Positions 1-10,004 of a stretch of 64,000 bases of DNA are shown one piece after another. The notes beneath the pieces were generated by a model. That model was not told where the DNA came from. It made no database searches and was given only the letters and a program-made list of their open reading frames with translations. Source of the stretch: Nemertoderma westbladi (Eukaryota > Xenacoelomorpha > Nemertodermatida > Nemertodermatidae); assembly GCA_032718475.1 (NCBI GenBank), contig JAUCBJ010007728.1, positions 1 to 64,000 on the forward strand, in the 5' to 3' direction. Each line of letters opens with the position of its first letter. The stretch's first letter is position 1. A program made the position numbers and the translations under genes.

Positions 1-784
1 TAGTCCCGGTTGTGGTTGTGGGCACCGTTAGCGCCACGTAGATAGAGTAGAGTAGTAGAGAGGGCACATAGGGTGCCAGATAGTTAGAGTTAGTAGTAGA
101 GGGGTTGTGGGCACCCTAAGCACCACGTAGTTAGAAGAGTTGGTAAGAGTTAGAGAGAGTTAGTAGAAGTAGAGAGTTAGTAGCAGAGTAGAAGTAGTAG
201 TGGAGTGGTTGTGGGCACCGCAAGCGCCACGTAGACGGAAGTTAGTAGTAAGCAGAGTGGTTGTGGGCACCGCAAGCGCCACGTAGAGAGTAGAAAAGAG
301 TTAGTAGACTTAGCAGAGAGTAGAGTTAGTGGTTAGTAGAGTTAGAGTTAGAGTTAGTAGGCTTAGAGAAATAGTTAGAGTTAGTAAGTTAGAGAGTTAG
401 ATAGTATGATAGCACAGGGGTAGCATTAGAGATTAGGGCCTTAGGGTGTGGCAGAGAGTAGAGAGGAGATAGTGAGAAGAGCTGTTGGCGAGAGAGAAGA
501 GTGCGATTCAGGTGTGGCGAGAGGATAAGAGCGAGTTGAGTTAGAGAGCGGAGTTAGACTGGCGAGAGTGTTGGGGAAACAAAAATTGTGTGAGAGAAGC
601 GCACGATCGGCCCGACACGAGGCGCCAGAGGGTAGTGACATCATACCCATAGGGAGCGGCCTGGAAAGCCGACTCCGAGAAAATAACTCCACCCCACACC
701 CGATAATAGATCGAGTTCCAGTGGAATTGAAGCGCACTTAGAGGTTGATGCTATCTTCTCACCGGGAAGATAGCATGGGGGGAG
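1..784 (+). mobile_element. 3' noncoding part of a BEL-family element, truncated by the window edge
   Basis: No credible gene is seen here. Bases 540-784 match, in inverse orientation, the segment just upstream of the LTR of the minus-strand element at about 55346-55600; shared stretches include the run around gttggggaaacaaa and the run around gatcggcccgacac. It therefore represents the 3' untranslated part of a related element read on the plus strand. The first 400 bases are AGTTAG-rich with embedded stem-loops. The segment ends in a purine-rich tract (about 773-784) directly before the LTR, as expected for a polypurine tract. The pol and any accessory gene of this copy would lie left of the window. 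Confidence 0.7.
14..285 (+). repeat. Array of four 20-nt stem-loop repeats in AGTTAG-rich spacer
   Basis: Four copies begin at 18, 107, 211 and 263. Each has GTGGGC on the left arm and GC-(g/a)-CCAC on the right, around a 7-nt loop that differs between copies (ACCGTTA, ACCCTAA, ACCGCAA twice). Arms are constant while loop and bulge vary, as expected if the fold is kept. Each copy is followed by GTAG. An analogous array with a different stem lies at 59060-59500 in the related minus-strand element. Confidence 0.6.
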
Positions 785-859
785 TGTGAGTGTGGATACA
801 ATTCCACCTCACCAAACCCCCATAAAGTGGGAAAGAGCACCTCTAAGCAATATTGGGAG

Positions 860-906
860 CACGAGGTTGATTACCAATCAACCTCGTGTCACCCCAGTAA
901 ACGGGG
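860..906 (+). promoter_or_regulatory. Conserved double hairpin in the LTR
   Basis: Bases 860-872 (CACGAGGTTGATT) pair perfectly with 876-888 around a 3-nt loop. A second stem-loop follows, cccc at 892-895 with gggg at 903-906. The related LTR at 55236-55282 keeps both. In the long stem its two differences change pairs to G-U wobble; in the second hairpin only the loop differs. This pattern suggests RNA structure in the 3' end of the transcript. Function unknown. Confidence 0.55.
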
Positions 907-1070
907 ACAATAGGCCCCAGAGAACACACACACAATAGGGGTCAGGGGTTACACCCCTGAGAGAGAGGGAATAGCAGGAGTAAAGGGAAACACTCCAGAG
1001 GGTGAGAAGTGAGCTACTAGCCAATGGGGAGGGGCATCAGCTAGGTGAAGGCCACAGTACAGTAAGGCTG

Positions 1071-1107
1071 TATAGATATATTATACTGTGTACCATACCG
1101 GTCAGTT
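1071..1107 (+). promoter_or_regulatory. Predicted LTR core promoter (TATA plus initiator)
   Basis: A TATA-like stretch (tatagatatattata) is followed about 30 bases downstream by TCAGTT, which fits an animal Inr consensus. It lies inside the LTR, where a retroelement promoter is expected. Inferred from spacing only. Confidence 0.35.
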
Positions 1108-1379
1108 AGTTTACTCAGCAGTCACTCAGTGAACACCGGTGACATCTTTGCACCGTCATCGTCACCCAATACTGCTATACCGGTACATATCTTATTATGC
1201 TGTTTATTGCTGCCTATCTGTGACTTACTGTGTCATATATACATATATCGTTATCTATAATATCAAGGAACATCAATCAATTCATTTCACTACAACGGCC
1301 TCGGCCTCGGCACCCAAGGGTAAACACGGTGACGCGTAGCAAACAACACCGGATAAACCGGGATCCTCGGATCCCGTCA

Positions 1380-2606
1380 AATGAAAGTCACAAGAACAGG
1401 TAACACTTACATTTATAGAAGAACATTTATAGAAGTAATCAGCTGTTATTTGCTACGTCTTTCCGCTGAGGATGAATGAATTTTGATTGTGTCAGAACAC
1501 CCCCTATCTGTGGTTGTATGAGTGGAGAGATAAGTAGCCTAACTCCCTATTAATATTGTTGTGTTCTAGAATATTTATTATTGTTCCATCGTGTTGCTAA
1601 AGTGGCTGGAGCTAAAGTTATTATGTAATGCAATAAATCACCTCAAATATCTCAGCTATTTCATGAACATAATGAAGTATTAAAGCCATGTCAAAATCAT
1701 TGGTGTTTTTCTGCAATAATATATCAAAATATCCTCTGATTTTTTACAAAAACTATATCGATTTTCATATTTATAACTTCTATCCCACTCCATGAGATAG
1801 AGAATCTTAAATGAACGTCAAAAGAACAGGTAACACTTACATTTATAGCAGTAATCAGTTGTTATTTGCTACGTCTTTCCGCTGGAGATGGATGAATTTT
1901 GATTGCGTTGGAACACCCCCTATCTGTGGCTGTCTGAGTGGAGAGATAAGTAGCCTATCTCCCTGTTAATATTGTTGTGTTCTAGAATATTTATTATGGT
2001 TTCATCGTATTGCCAAAGTGACTAGAGCTGAAGTTGACTCATAATACAACAATTCACCTCAAATATCTCAGCTATTTCATGAACATAATGAAGTATTAAA
2101 GCCATGTCAAAATCATTGATTTTTTTCAAAAACCATATCGATTTTCATATTTATAACTTCTATCCCACTCCACGAGATAGAGAATCTTAAATGAAAGTCA
2201 AAAGAACAGGTAACACTTACATTTATAGAAGTAATCAGCTGTTATTTGCTACGTCTTTCCGCTGAAGATGAATGAATTTTGATTGTGTCAGAACACCCCC
2301 TATCTGTGGTTGTATGAGTGGAGAGATAAGTAGCCTATCTCCCTATTAATATTGTTGTGTTCTAGAATATTTTTTATAGTTTCATCGTATTACCAAAGTG
2401 ACTAGAGCTGAAGTTGACTCATAATACAATAATTCACCTCAAATATCTCAGCTATTTCATGAACATAATGAAGTATTAAAGCCATCTCGAAATCCTTGGT
2501 GTTTTTCTGCAATAATTTATCAGAATATCCTCTGTTTTTTTACAAAAACCATATCGATTTTCTTATTTATATCTTCTATCCCACTCTACGAGATAGAGAA
2601 TCTTAA
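1380..2606 (+). repeat. Satellite array, about 415-bp monomer (segment 1)
   Basis: About three tandem monomers. Each contains the landmarks attgttgtgttctagaat, cacctcaaatatctcagc, gagatagagaatcttaaatg and aacaggtaacacttacattt in fixed order. No gene is seen. The segment abuts an LTR on the left and is cut by a DNA-transposon relative at its TTAA on the right. Confidence 0.9.
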
Positions 2607-4159
2607 CCCTATTAGTACCGGGCTATAAAATGTTGTACAAATACCGGGAGGGGGTCATATTGACCCCCCCCCTCTAAAATCTACAAATATTTACCAAAAC
2701 GTCTGATTTTTTGTTTGTACGTAGGTATGACTTGTCTGGATCCGACCGAAAAAAATTTTTTTCGAAAAAATGTACTGGGGTGGTTATATTGCAGCACCAA
2801 AATTACAAGTAGTGCACAATTTTCACCAAATTTGAAAGTTACATTTTCAGCTAATAATTTTTCAATACAGGTTTTCTGGGGTGCAAAATACATTGGAAAA
2901 TATTAAAAAATGATATGATTACTATAAATGGCTTGTTTAGTCTTCTCTGCGTAGGAAAAAAATGAAAAAAACAAGTAACCAGCACTTTTCAGTTAGAACA
3001 CAAAATTTTTAATTCACTTATACGATGCTATAAATTCACATTTTTAGGTTTTCGAGGGCGCTGATTCTAATGGAATACATTTCTAATATGCTAGATCATT
3101 GCTACTTGTATTTTTCGGCGAAATTTGGCAAATTTTGGTGCTAGCACCTAATTTCGTACCCATCACCAAAAAGTACAAGTTTGCGATGTCCAGTGCTGTT
3201 TTTATTGATTACATCGGATTCAGGACCCTCATAAACCCGTATAACACAAGAAACAAGGTGATACTATCTACTTATCAATTTGCATATTTTCCAAAATTTG
3301 GTGCTGGCACAACAATTTTCACCCACCGTCGAAAAATACAAGTTTGAGAACTCTTATGAAATTTTTACTGATTTCATTGAATTCAGAACCATCACAAACC
3401 CGTATAACGCAAGAAACAAGGTGACACAATCAATTGATATATTTGATGGTTTTCAAAATTTGGTGCTAGCACCACATTTTGCACCCACATCCGAAAAATA
3501 TAAGTTTGAGATGTCTAGTTCGATAATTATATTTTCCATTGAATTCAGAACAGCCATAAACCTCTAAAACGCAAGAAATAAATTCTCACAAGCAATTTTA
3601 TCTATTGAATGGATTTTCAAAATTTCGTGCTAGCACCAAAATTTGCACACAGCACCAAAAAATACAAGTTTGATACGCTTGGTGCAACTCGTATATATTT
3701 CATCGAATCCAGAATCCCAAAAAACTCCAATTGCGTAAAAAACAAGTTTCAAACGATCAATTTACAAAATTTACTTATTTCAAAATTTGGTGCTGGCACC
3801 AAAATTTGGCACCCACCGAAAAAAACAAGTTTGAAATTTCTAAATCAATTTATATGAATTCCATCAAATTTCTAACACCAAAAAACCGGTGTAAATCAAA
3901 AATAGAGATGTTACAATTCATATTTAATGAAATGTAATTTTCAAAAAACGTCTCAAAAAAAGTGCCAAAAGTAGGGTTAAAAAATGGTGCTATAACTCGA
4001 AAAGTACCCAATATTTTTGAAAACGGTTTTCACTACTAGGAAGACAATAGATTTTCAGGAAAAGTCGTAAAATTTCAGATTACCAACTGCGTTTGTTTCA
4101 GAATTATAATAAAAAAACCACGGGGGGGGTCATATTGACCCCCCCCGGGTTTAATAGGG
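2607..4159. mobile_element. piggyBac-like non-autonomous DNA element (TTAA target)
   Basis: The element is flanked by TTAA at 2603-2606 and 4160-4163. In an uninterrupted satellite monomer there is only one TTAA at this point, so TTAA was duplicated on insertion. The ends are inverted: the left starts CCCTATTA and the right ends TAATAGGG. Each end carries a subterminal palindrome of G and C runs around TCATATTGA. TTAA duplication with CCC termini is typical of the piggyBac superfamily; Kolobok also uses TTAA. No transposase is visible, so it would need an enzyme supplied elsewhere. Confidence 0.75.
3110..3945. repeat. Tandem repeat of about 162 bp inside the TTAA element
   Basis: About five diverged copies. 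Each starts near aaaatttggtgctagcacc (around 3124, 3292, 3453, 3614 and 3780), then acaagtttga and a run like acaagaaacaagg. Short open frames cross the copies in different frames and encode related peptides by repeat chance; I see no reason to call a protein. Confidence 0.65.
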
Positions 4160-4163
4160 TTAA

Positions 4164-5739
4164 ATGAAAGTCAAAAGAACAGGTAACACTTACATTTATA
4201 GAAGTAATCAGCTGTTATTTGCTACGTCTTTCCGCTGAAGATGAATGAATTTTGATTGTCTCAGAAAACCCCCTATCTGTGGTTGTATGAGTGGAGAGAT
4301 AAGTAGCCTATCTCCCTATTAATATTGTTGTGTTCTATAATATTTATTATTGTTTCATCGTATTGCTAAAGTGGCTGGAGCTAAAGTTATTATAAGCTAA
4401 AGTTATTCACCTCAAATATCTCAGCTATTTCATGAACATAATGAAGACATAGTGGAGAGATAAGTAGCCTATCTCCTTGTTAATATTGTTGTGTTCTAGA
4501 ATATTTATTATAGTTTCATCGTATTACCAAAGTGACTAGAGCTGAAGTTGACTCATAATACAATAATTCACCTCAAATATCTCAGCTATTTCATGAACAT
4601 AATGAAGTATTAAAGCCATCTCGAAATCCTTGGTGTTTTTCTGCAATAATTTATCAGAATATCCTCTGTTTTTTTACAAAAACCATATCGATTTTCATAT
4701 TTATAACTTCTAACCCACTCCAAGAGATAGAGAATCTTAAATGAAAGTCACAAGAACAGGTAACACTTACATTTATAGAAGTAATCAGCTGTTATTTGCT
4801 ACGTCTTTCCGCTGAGGATGAATGAATTTTGATTGTGTCAGAACACCCCTTATCTGTGGTTGTATGAGTGGAGAGATAAGTAGCCTAACTCCCTATTAAT
4901 ATTGTTGTGTTCTAGAATATTTATTATTGTTTCATCGTATTGCTAAAGTGGCTGGAGCTACAGTTATTATGTAATGCAATAAATCACCTCAAATATCTCA
5001 GCTATTTCATGAACATAATGAAGTATTAAAGCCATGTCAAAATCATTGGTGTTTTTCTGCAATAATATATCAAAATATCCTCTGATTTTTTACAAAAACT
5101 ATATCGATTTTCATATTTATAACTTCTATCCCACTCCACGAGATAGAGAATCTTAAATAAACATCAAAAGAACAGGTAACACTTACATTTTTTTTTTATA
5201 GCAGTAATCAGCTGTTAATTGCTACGTCTTTCTGCTGGAGATGGATGAATTTTGATTGCGTTGGAACACCCCCTATCTGTGGCTGTCTGAGTGGAGAGAT
5301 AAGTAGCCTATCTCCCTATTAATATTGTTGTGTTCTCGAATATTTTTTATAGTTTCATCGTATTGCCAAAGTGAATGGAGCTAAAGTTATTATGTAATGC
5401 AATAATTCACCTCAAATATCTCAGCTATTTCATGAACATAATGAAGTATTAAAGCCATGTCAAAATCATTGGTGTTTTTCTGCAATAATATATCAAAATA
5501 TCATCTGATTTTTTACAAAAACTATATCGATTTTCATATTTATAACTTCTATCCCACTCCATGAGATAGAGAATCTTAAATGAACGTTAAAAGAACAGGT
5601 AACACTTACATTTATAGCAGTAATCAGCTGTTATTTGCTACGTCTTTCCGCTGGAGATGGATGAATTTTGATTGCGTTGGAACACCCCCTATCTGTGGCT
5701 GTCTGAGTGGAGAGATAAGTAGCCTATCTCCCTGTTAAT
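4164..5739 (+). repeat. Satellite array (segment 2)
   Basis: Same monomer and orientation as the other segments. It holds a truncated monomer with the junction aatgaagacatagtggagag at about 4442, where the stretch from the tattaaagcc landmark to the agtggagag landmark has been deleted. The identical junction recurs at 17431, 22947 and about 43953. The right edge is the 14-bp target duplication of the LINE-like element. Confidence 0.9.
5726..5739. repeat. Target-site duplication, left copy (14 bp)
   Basis: ATCTCCCTGTTAAT, identical to 9991-10004. This is satellite sequence, so it fixes the inserted element as 5740-9990. Confidence 0.85.
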
Positions 5740-5952
5740 TTACCTTTTATTCAACACCTCGGCAGACTTTTATTCAACACCCCGGCATAATCAATGTTAA
5801 TCTATTGTCAATGTCAATGATGTATAAACAGTTATGTTGAGGTTTAACTGGCCTACCTACCGTACCGCTAATTTTGACATCGTTACATCTGAACATCTCT
5901 GTAATAATTTTAATTATTTAATATAAATGCTTGACGATCATTACACAATTAT

Positions 5953-7635
5953 GTGATTATGTCGCAAAGTTCCCAGCGATGTTGCGGCTGCGTGGTCGCA
6001 TTATGCGGCCCCTCCACCAAGTGCCGGTGCGTCCGCGCGGGTAGTCCATGCACCGGGTGCAAACCATCGGACGACGGCCGGTGTGGGAACCCCAACAACT
6101 TGTCGGTTTCCACCGCGTTAACGAGCGAGGGAGAAGAATCGGACTCGGATTCGTTTGCGAGTGAGGACTCGTACACGAGGAGTGGCGTGGTCACCCAGAT
6201 CCCGGTACTCCGCGCAGACGAAACCAACAGTGGTGCTGGAATGATGCCATCGAACTCCTCCTCGTTGGCTAACGATCCGGATCCCGCAGCAACTCCCTCT
6301 CCTCTACCATCGGGGCCATCGACGTACAACCGACTGGAGGCTGCCTTCGATGTGCCGTGGCTTAATGCCCCCGGTTCGTCGACAGATCCGGATTGGGAGG
6401 CTCGCCACGCCCGCCTCACCCGGGTGGTCTGTCGCCAGTACACGGTGCCAGGCGGCAACGTCGGGCGCAAAGTGGCGGACGTGCTCGCAAGCGAGGTGGA
6501 GAAGTTGACTGAGGGGGTCTACCCCTCGGAGAGACCCCTATGTTTCCTTGCCACGATGTTCCAGCGGGACCCCGATGTGGTGAAGGGGGCGGACATCCGG
6601 CGGACCATCCAGTGTCGACTCGGGATGTGGGAACGGGAGGAGTTCCGTCAGCTCATAGCTGATGCGGAGCGCTGCAGCGCGAGATTCGCCCGCTCCCTTC
6701 GCTCAGCCCCACCTAACATGGCCAGGACCTACAACCGGAAGATCCTGGCCGGTCAGAACCGGTCCGCGGTCCGCCTCGTAACGGACCGGGACAGCGGCGG
6801 AGTGCTGGACCCCGAGTCCCAGGCTGAGGGTCAGCCGGTCGGTGTAACGGTTCGCGACGTCCTCGCCGCGAAACACCCGGCTCAGGTGGACGTCTCGCCA
6901 GACGCGTTCGACCCGTGCGACGAGTTGCCCCCCTTTGAAGCGGTGGACATTACCGGGCAACTCGTCTTGAAGGTATCGCGGTACCTTAGTGGTAGCGCCG
7001 GGCCCATCGGTGGTGACGCCGAACTGTGGAGTGCTCTCCTCACCCGCTACGAGGCGCACAGCTCCCGCCTCCGCGAGGCAGTCGCCGGGTTGGCTCGACG
7101 CCTCGCCAACTCGGTGGTCCCGTGGGGGGAAATCCGGGCGCTCCGAGCGTGCCGCCTCGTCGCTATCGACAAGGAGCCCGGCGTCCGGCCGATCGGGATC
7201 GGTGAAGTTCTGTACCGGCTCACCACGAACTGCCTCACCTCGGCCACTAAAATGGACTTTATAACTGAGTGTGGGGCGGACCAGCTCTGTGCGGGAGTGA
7301 AGGCTGGGATTGAAGGCGCGGTCCACGCGATGTCGGCGATGTTCGAGCAACCCTCCACCGAGTGTATGCTCCTCGTTGACGCCGCAAATGCCTTCAACAG
7401 CCTGAGTCGCCCTGTGGCCTTGTGGAACGCGCGCGTTTACTGGCACCGGTGCTCCCGGTACCTGTTTAACGCTTATAACGGCCACGCAGCCCTATACCTA
7501 CAGGGGTCTAGCAAACCACTGTGGAGTAGGGAGGGCTATACGCGGGGCGATCCGGCCGCCATGCTGGGCTATGGCTGTGGGACTCTCCCCAAGGTCCGCT
7601 CACTTAGGGAAGTCGGATCCCTAACGGCCCCTTAG
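5953..7635 (+). CDS. LINE-like ORF, N-terminal half: Cys-rich region and reverse transcriptase motifs to B
   Basis: 560 residues. The first 45 are cysteine-rich (ten Cys, with a CxC, a CxxC and a CCxC pattern) and could bind zinc or nucleic acid. Residues 51-120 are acidic and Ser-rich. The reverse transcriptase begins near 400: RLVAIDKEPGVRPI at 402-415, motif A LLVDAANAF with the first catalytic Asp at 476, and motif B RGDP at 531-534. The frame stops 26 residues after motif B, at TAG 7633, where a minisatellite starts; motif C lies beyond it. The enzyme would copy element RNA at the target site, but this copy cannot make an entire palm domain. The first Met is at 5953; a second Met two codons later could equally be used. 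Confidence 0.8.
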   Translation: MIMSQSSQRCCGCVVALCGPSTKCRCVRAGSPCTGCKPSDDGRCGNPNNLSVSTALTSEGEESDSDSFASEDSYTRSGVVTQIPVLRADETNSGAGMMPSNSSSLANDPDPAATPSPLPSGPSTYNRLEAAFDVPWLNAPGSSTDPDWEARHARLTRVVCRQYTVPGGNVGRKVADVLASEVEKLTEGVYPSERPLCFLATMFQRDPDVVKGADIRRTIQCRLGMWEREEFRQLIADAERCSARFARSLRSAPPNMARTYNRKILAGQNRSAVRLVTDRDSGGVLDPESQAEGQPVGVTVRDVLAAKHPAQVDVSPDAFDPCDELPPFEAVDITGQLVLKVSRYLSGSAGPIGGDAELWSALLTRYEAHSSRLREAVAGLARRLANSVVPWGEIRALRACRLVAIDKEPGVRPIGIGEVLYRLTTNCLTSATKMDFITECGADQLCAGVKAGIEGAVHAMSAMFEQPSTECMLLVDAANAFNSLSRPVALWNARVYWHRCSRYLFNAYNGHAALYLQGSSKPLWSREGYTRGDPAAMLGYGCGTLPKVRSLREVGSLTAP

Positions 7636-7652
7636 CGATCCATCACCCTGCA

Positions 7653-8280
7653 ACCTGCCACTCAGGCTCAGTGGTCCGCCACCCGGTGACCCGCCATCCA
7701 GTGATCCGCCACCCAGAGACCCGTCATCTGGCGTCCCGCAATCCGGCGACCAGAAATCCAGAGATCCGTCATCAGACGACCCGCATTCCGGCGAACCGCC
7801 ACCCGGAGACCCGCCACCCTGCGACCCGCCACCCGGCGACACGCCACCCTTGAACCCGCTACCCGGCGACCCGCCACCCGGCGACCCACCACCTGTCGAC
7901 CCGCCACCTTGCGACACGCCACCCATCAACCCGCCACCGGCAACCCGCCACCCGGCGACACGCCACCCTGGGAGCCGCCACTCAGACTCGGTGATCCGCC
8001 ACCCGGCGACCCACCACCTGTCGACCCGCCACCTTGCGACACGCCACCCATCGACCCGCCACCCGGCAACCCGCCACCCGGCGACACGCCACCCTGCGAG
8101 CCGCCACTCAGACTCAGTGATCCGCAACCCGGCGACACGCCAACGAGGCACCCGCCACACAGAGACCCGCCACCCTGCGACCCGCGACCCAGAGACCCAC
8201 TATCCGCCGATACACCACCCAGAGACCCGCTACCCGTCAACACGCAACCCTGCTACCCACCACCCAGAGACCAGCCACCT
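7653..8280. repeat. 15-bp GC-rich minisatellite inside the reverse transcriptase
   Basis: About 40 copies of a unit like cccggcgacccgcca. Because 15 is a multiple of three, the coding frame is kept. In the element's frame the later copies read as repeats of Gly-Asp-Pro-Pro-Pro. A larger unit of about 126 bp, marked by ccgccactcagactc, recurs at 7972 and 8098 with a relative at 7655. Long proline-rich frames on both strands are by-products. It separates motif B from motif C of the palm and ends next to gtaagt at 8281. Confidence 0.85.
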
Positions 8281-8991
8281 GTAAGTACCACCTTCTGGCA
8301 AAAGCAGTGTTGGTACGCTGATGACGCCTCGTCTGCGGGGTCCGTCGCCGGAGTGTGGGAATGGTGGGAGGAGCTGCGCCACTGTGGACCCCGAATTGGC
8401 TACAAACCGGAGCCCGCGAAGAGCTACCTTGTTGTGAAACCGGAGTACGCGAGGAGGGCGACGGAGGTGTTCGGGGATTCTGGAGTCCGGATCGTATCCG
8501 GCCACCGTTTCCTCGGTGGTTACGTGGGGGACTCCAAGGGACTGCGGGAGTTCATAACGGAGAAAGTGGCGGGGTGGGTTGCGAGTATCGCCCAGCTCTC
8601 CGAGGTGGTTGTGGAGTACCCGCAGACCACCCACACCGGTATGTCCCGCTGCATTCAGGCGGAGTGGGACTACCTGCTCCGGGTTGTGGAGACAAGGGAC
8701 GAGGATCTGGCGCCAATCTGCCAGGAGCTGTTGCGGCGCTTCATCCCGGCCTTCTTTGGGACTTCCCCCAGATCTGTGGATGAGGAGCTCATCCTCCTTC
8801 CTGTCCGCCATGGTGGGATCGGGATCCGGGACCCTCTGATGCGGAGGGGTCACGCGAGGGAGGCGTCGCTATTTGGGACTGCTGGGGTGGTCGAGGCAAT
8901 GATGACTGGTTGTCCCCTTAACGTCGCTGACCACTCCGCCTGCCTCGCCTCCGCATTGGCTGCGAGTCGCGTCGCCCAGGACGCCGCCTAG
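7705..8991 (+). CDS. LINE-like ORF, middle part: reverse transcriptase motif C and thumb
   Basis: The frame is open from 7705 to the TAG at 8989-8991, in the same frame as 5953-7635. The first 190 or so codons are minisatellite and are not native protein. Native sequence resumes near 8284 and reaches motif C, YADD, at 8314-8325. It is followed by GSVAGVWEWWEELRHCGPRIGY and a region matching the thumb of the same reverse transcriptase family, including the LPVRHGGIGIRDP stretch. No start codon of its own is credible; translation would have to come through from upstream. Confidence 0.75.
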   Translation, partial: SATQRPVIWRPAIRRPEIQRSVIRRPAFRRTATRRPATLRPATRRHATLEPATRRPATRRPTTCRPATLRHATHQPATGNPPPGDTPPWEPPLRLGDPPPGDPPPVDPPPCDTPPIDPPPGNPPPGDTPPCEPPLRLSDPQPGDTPTRHPPHRDPPPCDPRPRDPLSADTPPRDPLPVNTQPCYPPPRDQPPVSTTFWQKQCWYADDASSAGSVAGVWEWWEELRHCGPRIGYKPEPAKSYLVVKPEYARRATEVFGDSGVRIVSGHRFLGGYVGDSKGLREFITEKVAGWVASIAQLSEVVVEYPQTTHTGMSRCIQAEWDYLLRVVETRDEDLAPICQELLRRFIPAFFGTSPRSVDEELILLPVRHGGIGIRDPLMRRGHAREASLFGTAGVVEAMMTGCPLNVADHSACLASALAASRVAQDAA

Positions 8992-9000
8992 AAGGCAGCG

Positions 9001-9837
9001 ATGGAGTCCGCCATCCAATCCGTCCCGGCCGAAAGGCGCCGTACTGTGGACCGTACGGTGTCCCACAAGACGGGTGGGTGGCTGTCGGCGCAGCCCTCCG
9101 TGGTCGATAACACCGACCTGGCCCCGGAGGTGTTCCGCGATAACCTCGCGCTGAGGTACGGCCTCACGCCGCCCGGCCTCCCGGCGAAGTGTGAGGGGTG
9201 TGGGGAGCCGTTTACGACAACCCACGCCCTGAACTGCAAGTCGGGTGGCCTGATTATAAAGCGGCACGATGAGGTCCGGGAGGTATTCGGGGACCTTATC
9301 GCGTCTGCCTTTGGTGGGTCGTGTGTGCAGCGTGAAGTCACGCTGTGCACCGGCTACCTGGACAGAAGGGGCCGCGAGGTGGGAGGAGTTAGGGCTGATC
9401 TCCTGGCGAGGGGAGTCTGGACCGAGCAGAGGGTGGCGTCTTTCGATATTGCGATCGAAAACGCCGACACCCCCTCATACGCTCACCGGTCCTTGGACTC
9501 TGTCCTCGAGCAGAGAGTCCGAGCCAAGAAGGTGCACACAAGAAGGTGCGAGGATAGAAGGTTCTCCTTCACCCCCCTTGTCGGAACCACCGATGGAGTG
9601 TGGTTTAAGGAGACCGATACCTTCATCAGCCACATCGCTGAGACCCTTGTGGCTCGGCGGCAGGGGATGTGGGATCGTGGCCTAGCCAGCGTTCTCGGAG
9701 GAGTTCGGAGGCGGCTTCAGTTCGCGCTCCTCCGCTCCAACTCCCTCTGTTTGCGTGGTGGCCGGCGTCCCTGGAGGGCGCTGGGCTTTGGGGATGGTGC
9801 GGGTCTGCGGGGGAATGACCTCGCAGACCATTATTAA
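9001..9837 (+). CDS. LINE-like ORF, C-terminal part: CCHC knuckle and nuclease-like region
   Basis: Same frame as the two upstream parts, separated from them by a single TAG at 8989. Cys and His at residues 64, 67, 75 and 79 form a CxxC-x7-H-x3-C knuckle. Next come RHDEVR at 88-93, RAD at 131-133, FDI with Asp 149, and an E/K-rich segment near 170-176. CCHC followed by spaced acidic residues and Lys resembles the PD-(D/E)xK-like C terminus of restriction-like-endonuclease LINEs, which nicks the target. The 14-bp target duplication agrees with such cleavage. Family resemblance is from memory, so the nuclease call is weaker than the reverse transcriptase call. Residue 1 here is an internal Met. 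Confidence 0.65.
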   Translation: MESAIQSVPAERRRTVDRTVSHKTGGWLSAQPSVVDNTDLAPEVFRDNLALRYGLTPPGLPAKCEGCGEPFTTTHALNCKSGGLIIKRHDEVREVFGDLIASAFGGSCVQREVTLCTGYLDRRGREVGGVRADLLARGVWTEQRVASFDIAIENADTPSYAHRSLDSVLEQRVRAKKVHTRRCEDRRFSFTPLVGTTDGVWFKETDTFISHIAETLVARRQGMWDRGLASVLGGVRRRLQFALLRSNSLCLRGGRRPWRALGFGDGAGLRGNDLADHY

Positions 9838-9990
9838 TTCACGGTGCACAATTTTTAATTGTATGTTAAACCTTATTGTCTTAATTGTATTGTTCTGATT
9901 GGTGGTGGGATGCTGGTGCAGTTTTATATGTTAATCTATGATGTTTAGTTGAACGTAACAAAACCTAAACCTTTTTTATACAATATCTCA

Positions 9991-10004
9991 ATCTCCCTGT
10001 TAAT
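9991..10004. repeat. Target-site duplication, right copy (14 bp)
   Basis: ATCTCCCTGTTAAT, identical to 5726-5739. Confidence 0.85.

Larger units (their letters stand above)
785..1379 (+). mobile_element. LTR (595 bp) of a BEL-family element
   Basis: The LTR starts with TG after a purine tract and ends with CA (gggatcc-tc-ggatcccg hairpin then tca), directly joined to satellite at 1380. Its first 250 bases align with the minus-strand LTR that starts at 55345, including a long hairpin and a cccc/gggg hairpin. A TATA-like run at 1071-1086 and a TCAGTT initiator at 1102-1107 are spaced as a core promoter. The partner LTR is outside the window, so the inner boundary comes from homology and the polypurine tract only. 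Confidence 0.7.
5740..9990 (+). mobile_element. LINE-like (non-LTR) retrotransposon, 4,251 bp, broken
   Basis: Bounded by a perfect 14-bp target duplication in satellite. The 5' untranslated part (5740-5952) has two tandem copies of a roughly 22-bp unit containing cttttattcaacacc. All coding pieces (5953-7635, 7705-8991, 9001-9837) share one frame, so the element once had one long ORF: cysteine-rich N terminus, reverse transcriptase, CCHC knuckle, nuclease-like C terminus. In-frame stops at 7633, 7687, 7702 and 8989 plus a minisatellite interrupt it. No LTRs and no poly(A) tail are seen; the 3' untranslated part is 9838-9990. The C terminus resembles elements that use a restriction-like endonuclease; I do not assign a clade. 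Confidence 0.75.

Noticed and set aside
3099-3937. Overlapping 68-95 codon frames in the TTAA element
   Set aside because: They follow the 162-bp tandem repeat in shifting frames and lack any domain.
6703-7485. 260-codon minus-strand frame under the LINE reverse transcriptase
   Set aside because: Shadow of a GC-rich coding strand; the plus frame carries recognised motifs.
7668-8243. Long Gly/Ser- or Trp/Arg-rich frames on the minus strand and His/Pro-rich frames on plus
   Set aside because: All are alternate readings of the 15-bp minisatellite; they stay open because the unit is a multiple of three.
8281-8286. gtaagt after the minisatellite as a splice donor
   Set aside because: An intron from here would remove motif C; no matching acceptor keeps the frame, and retroelement RNA templates would lose it.
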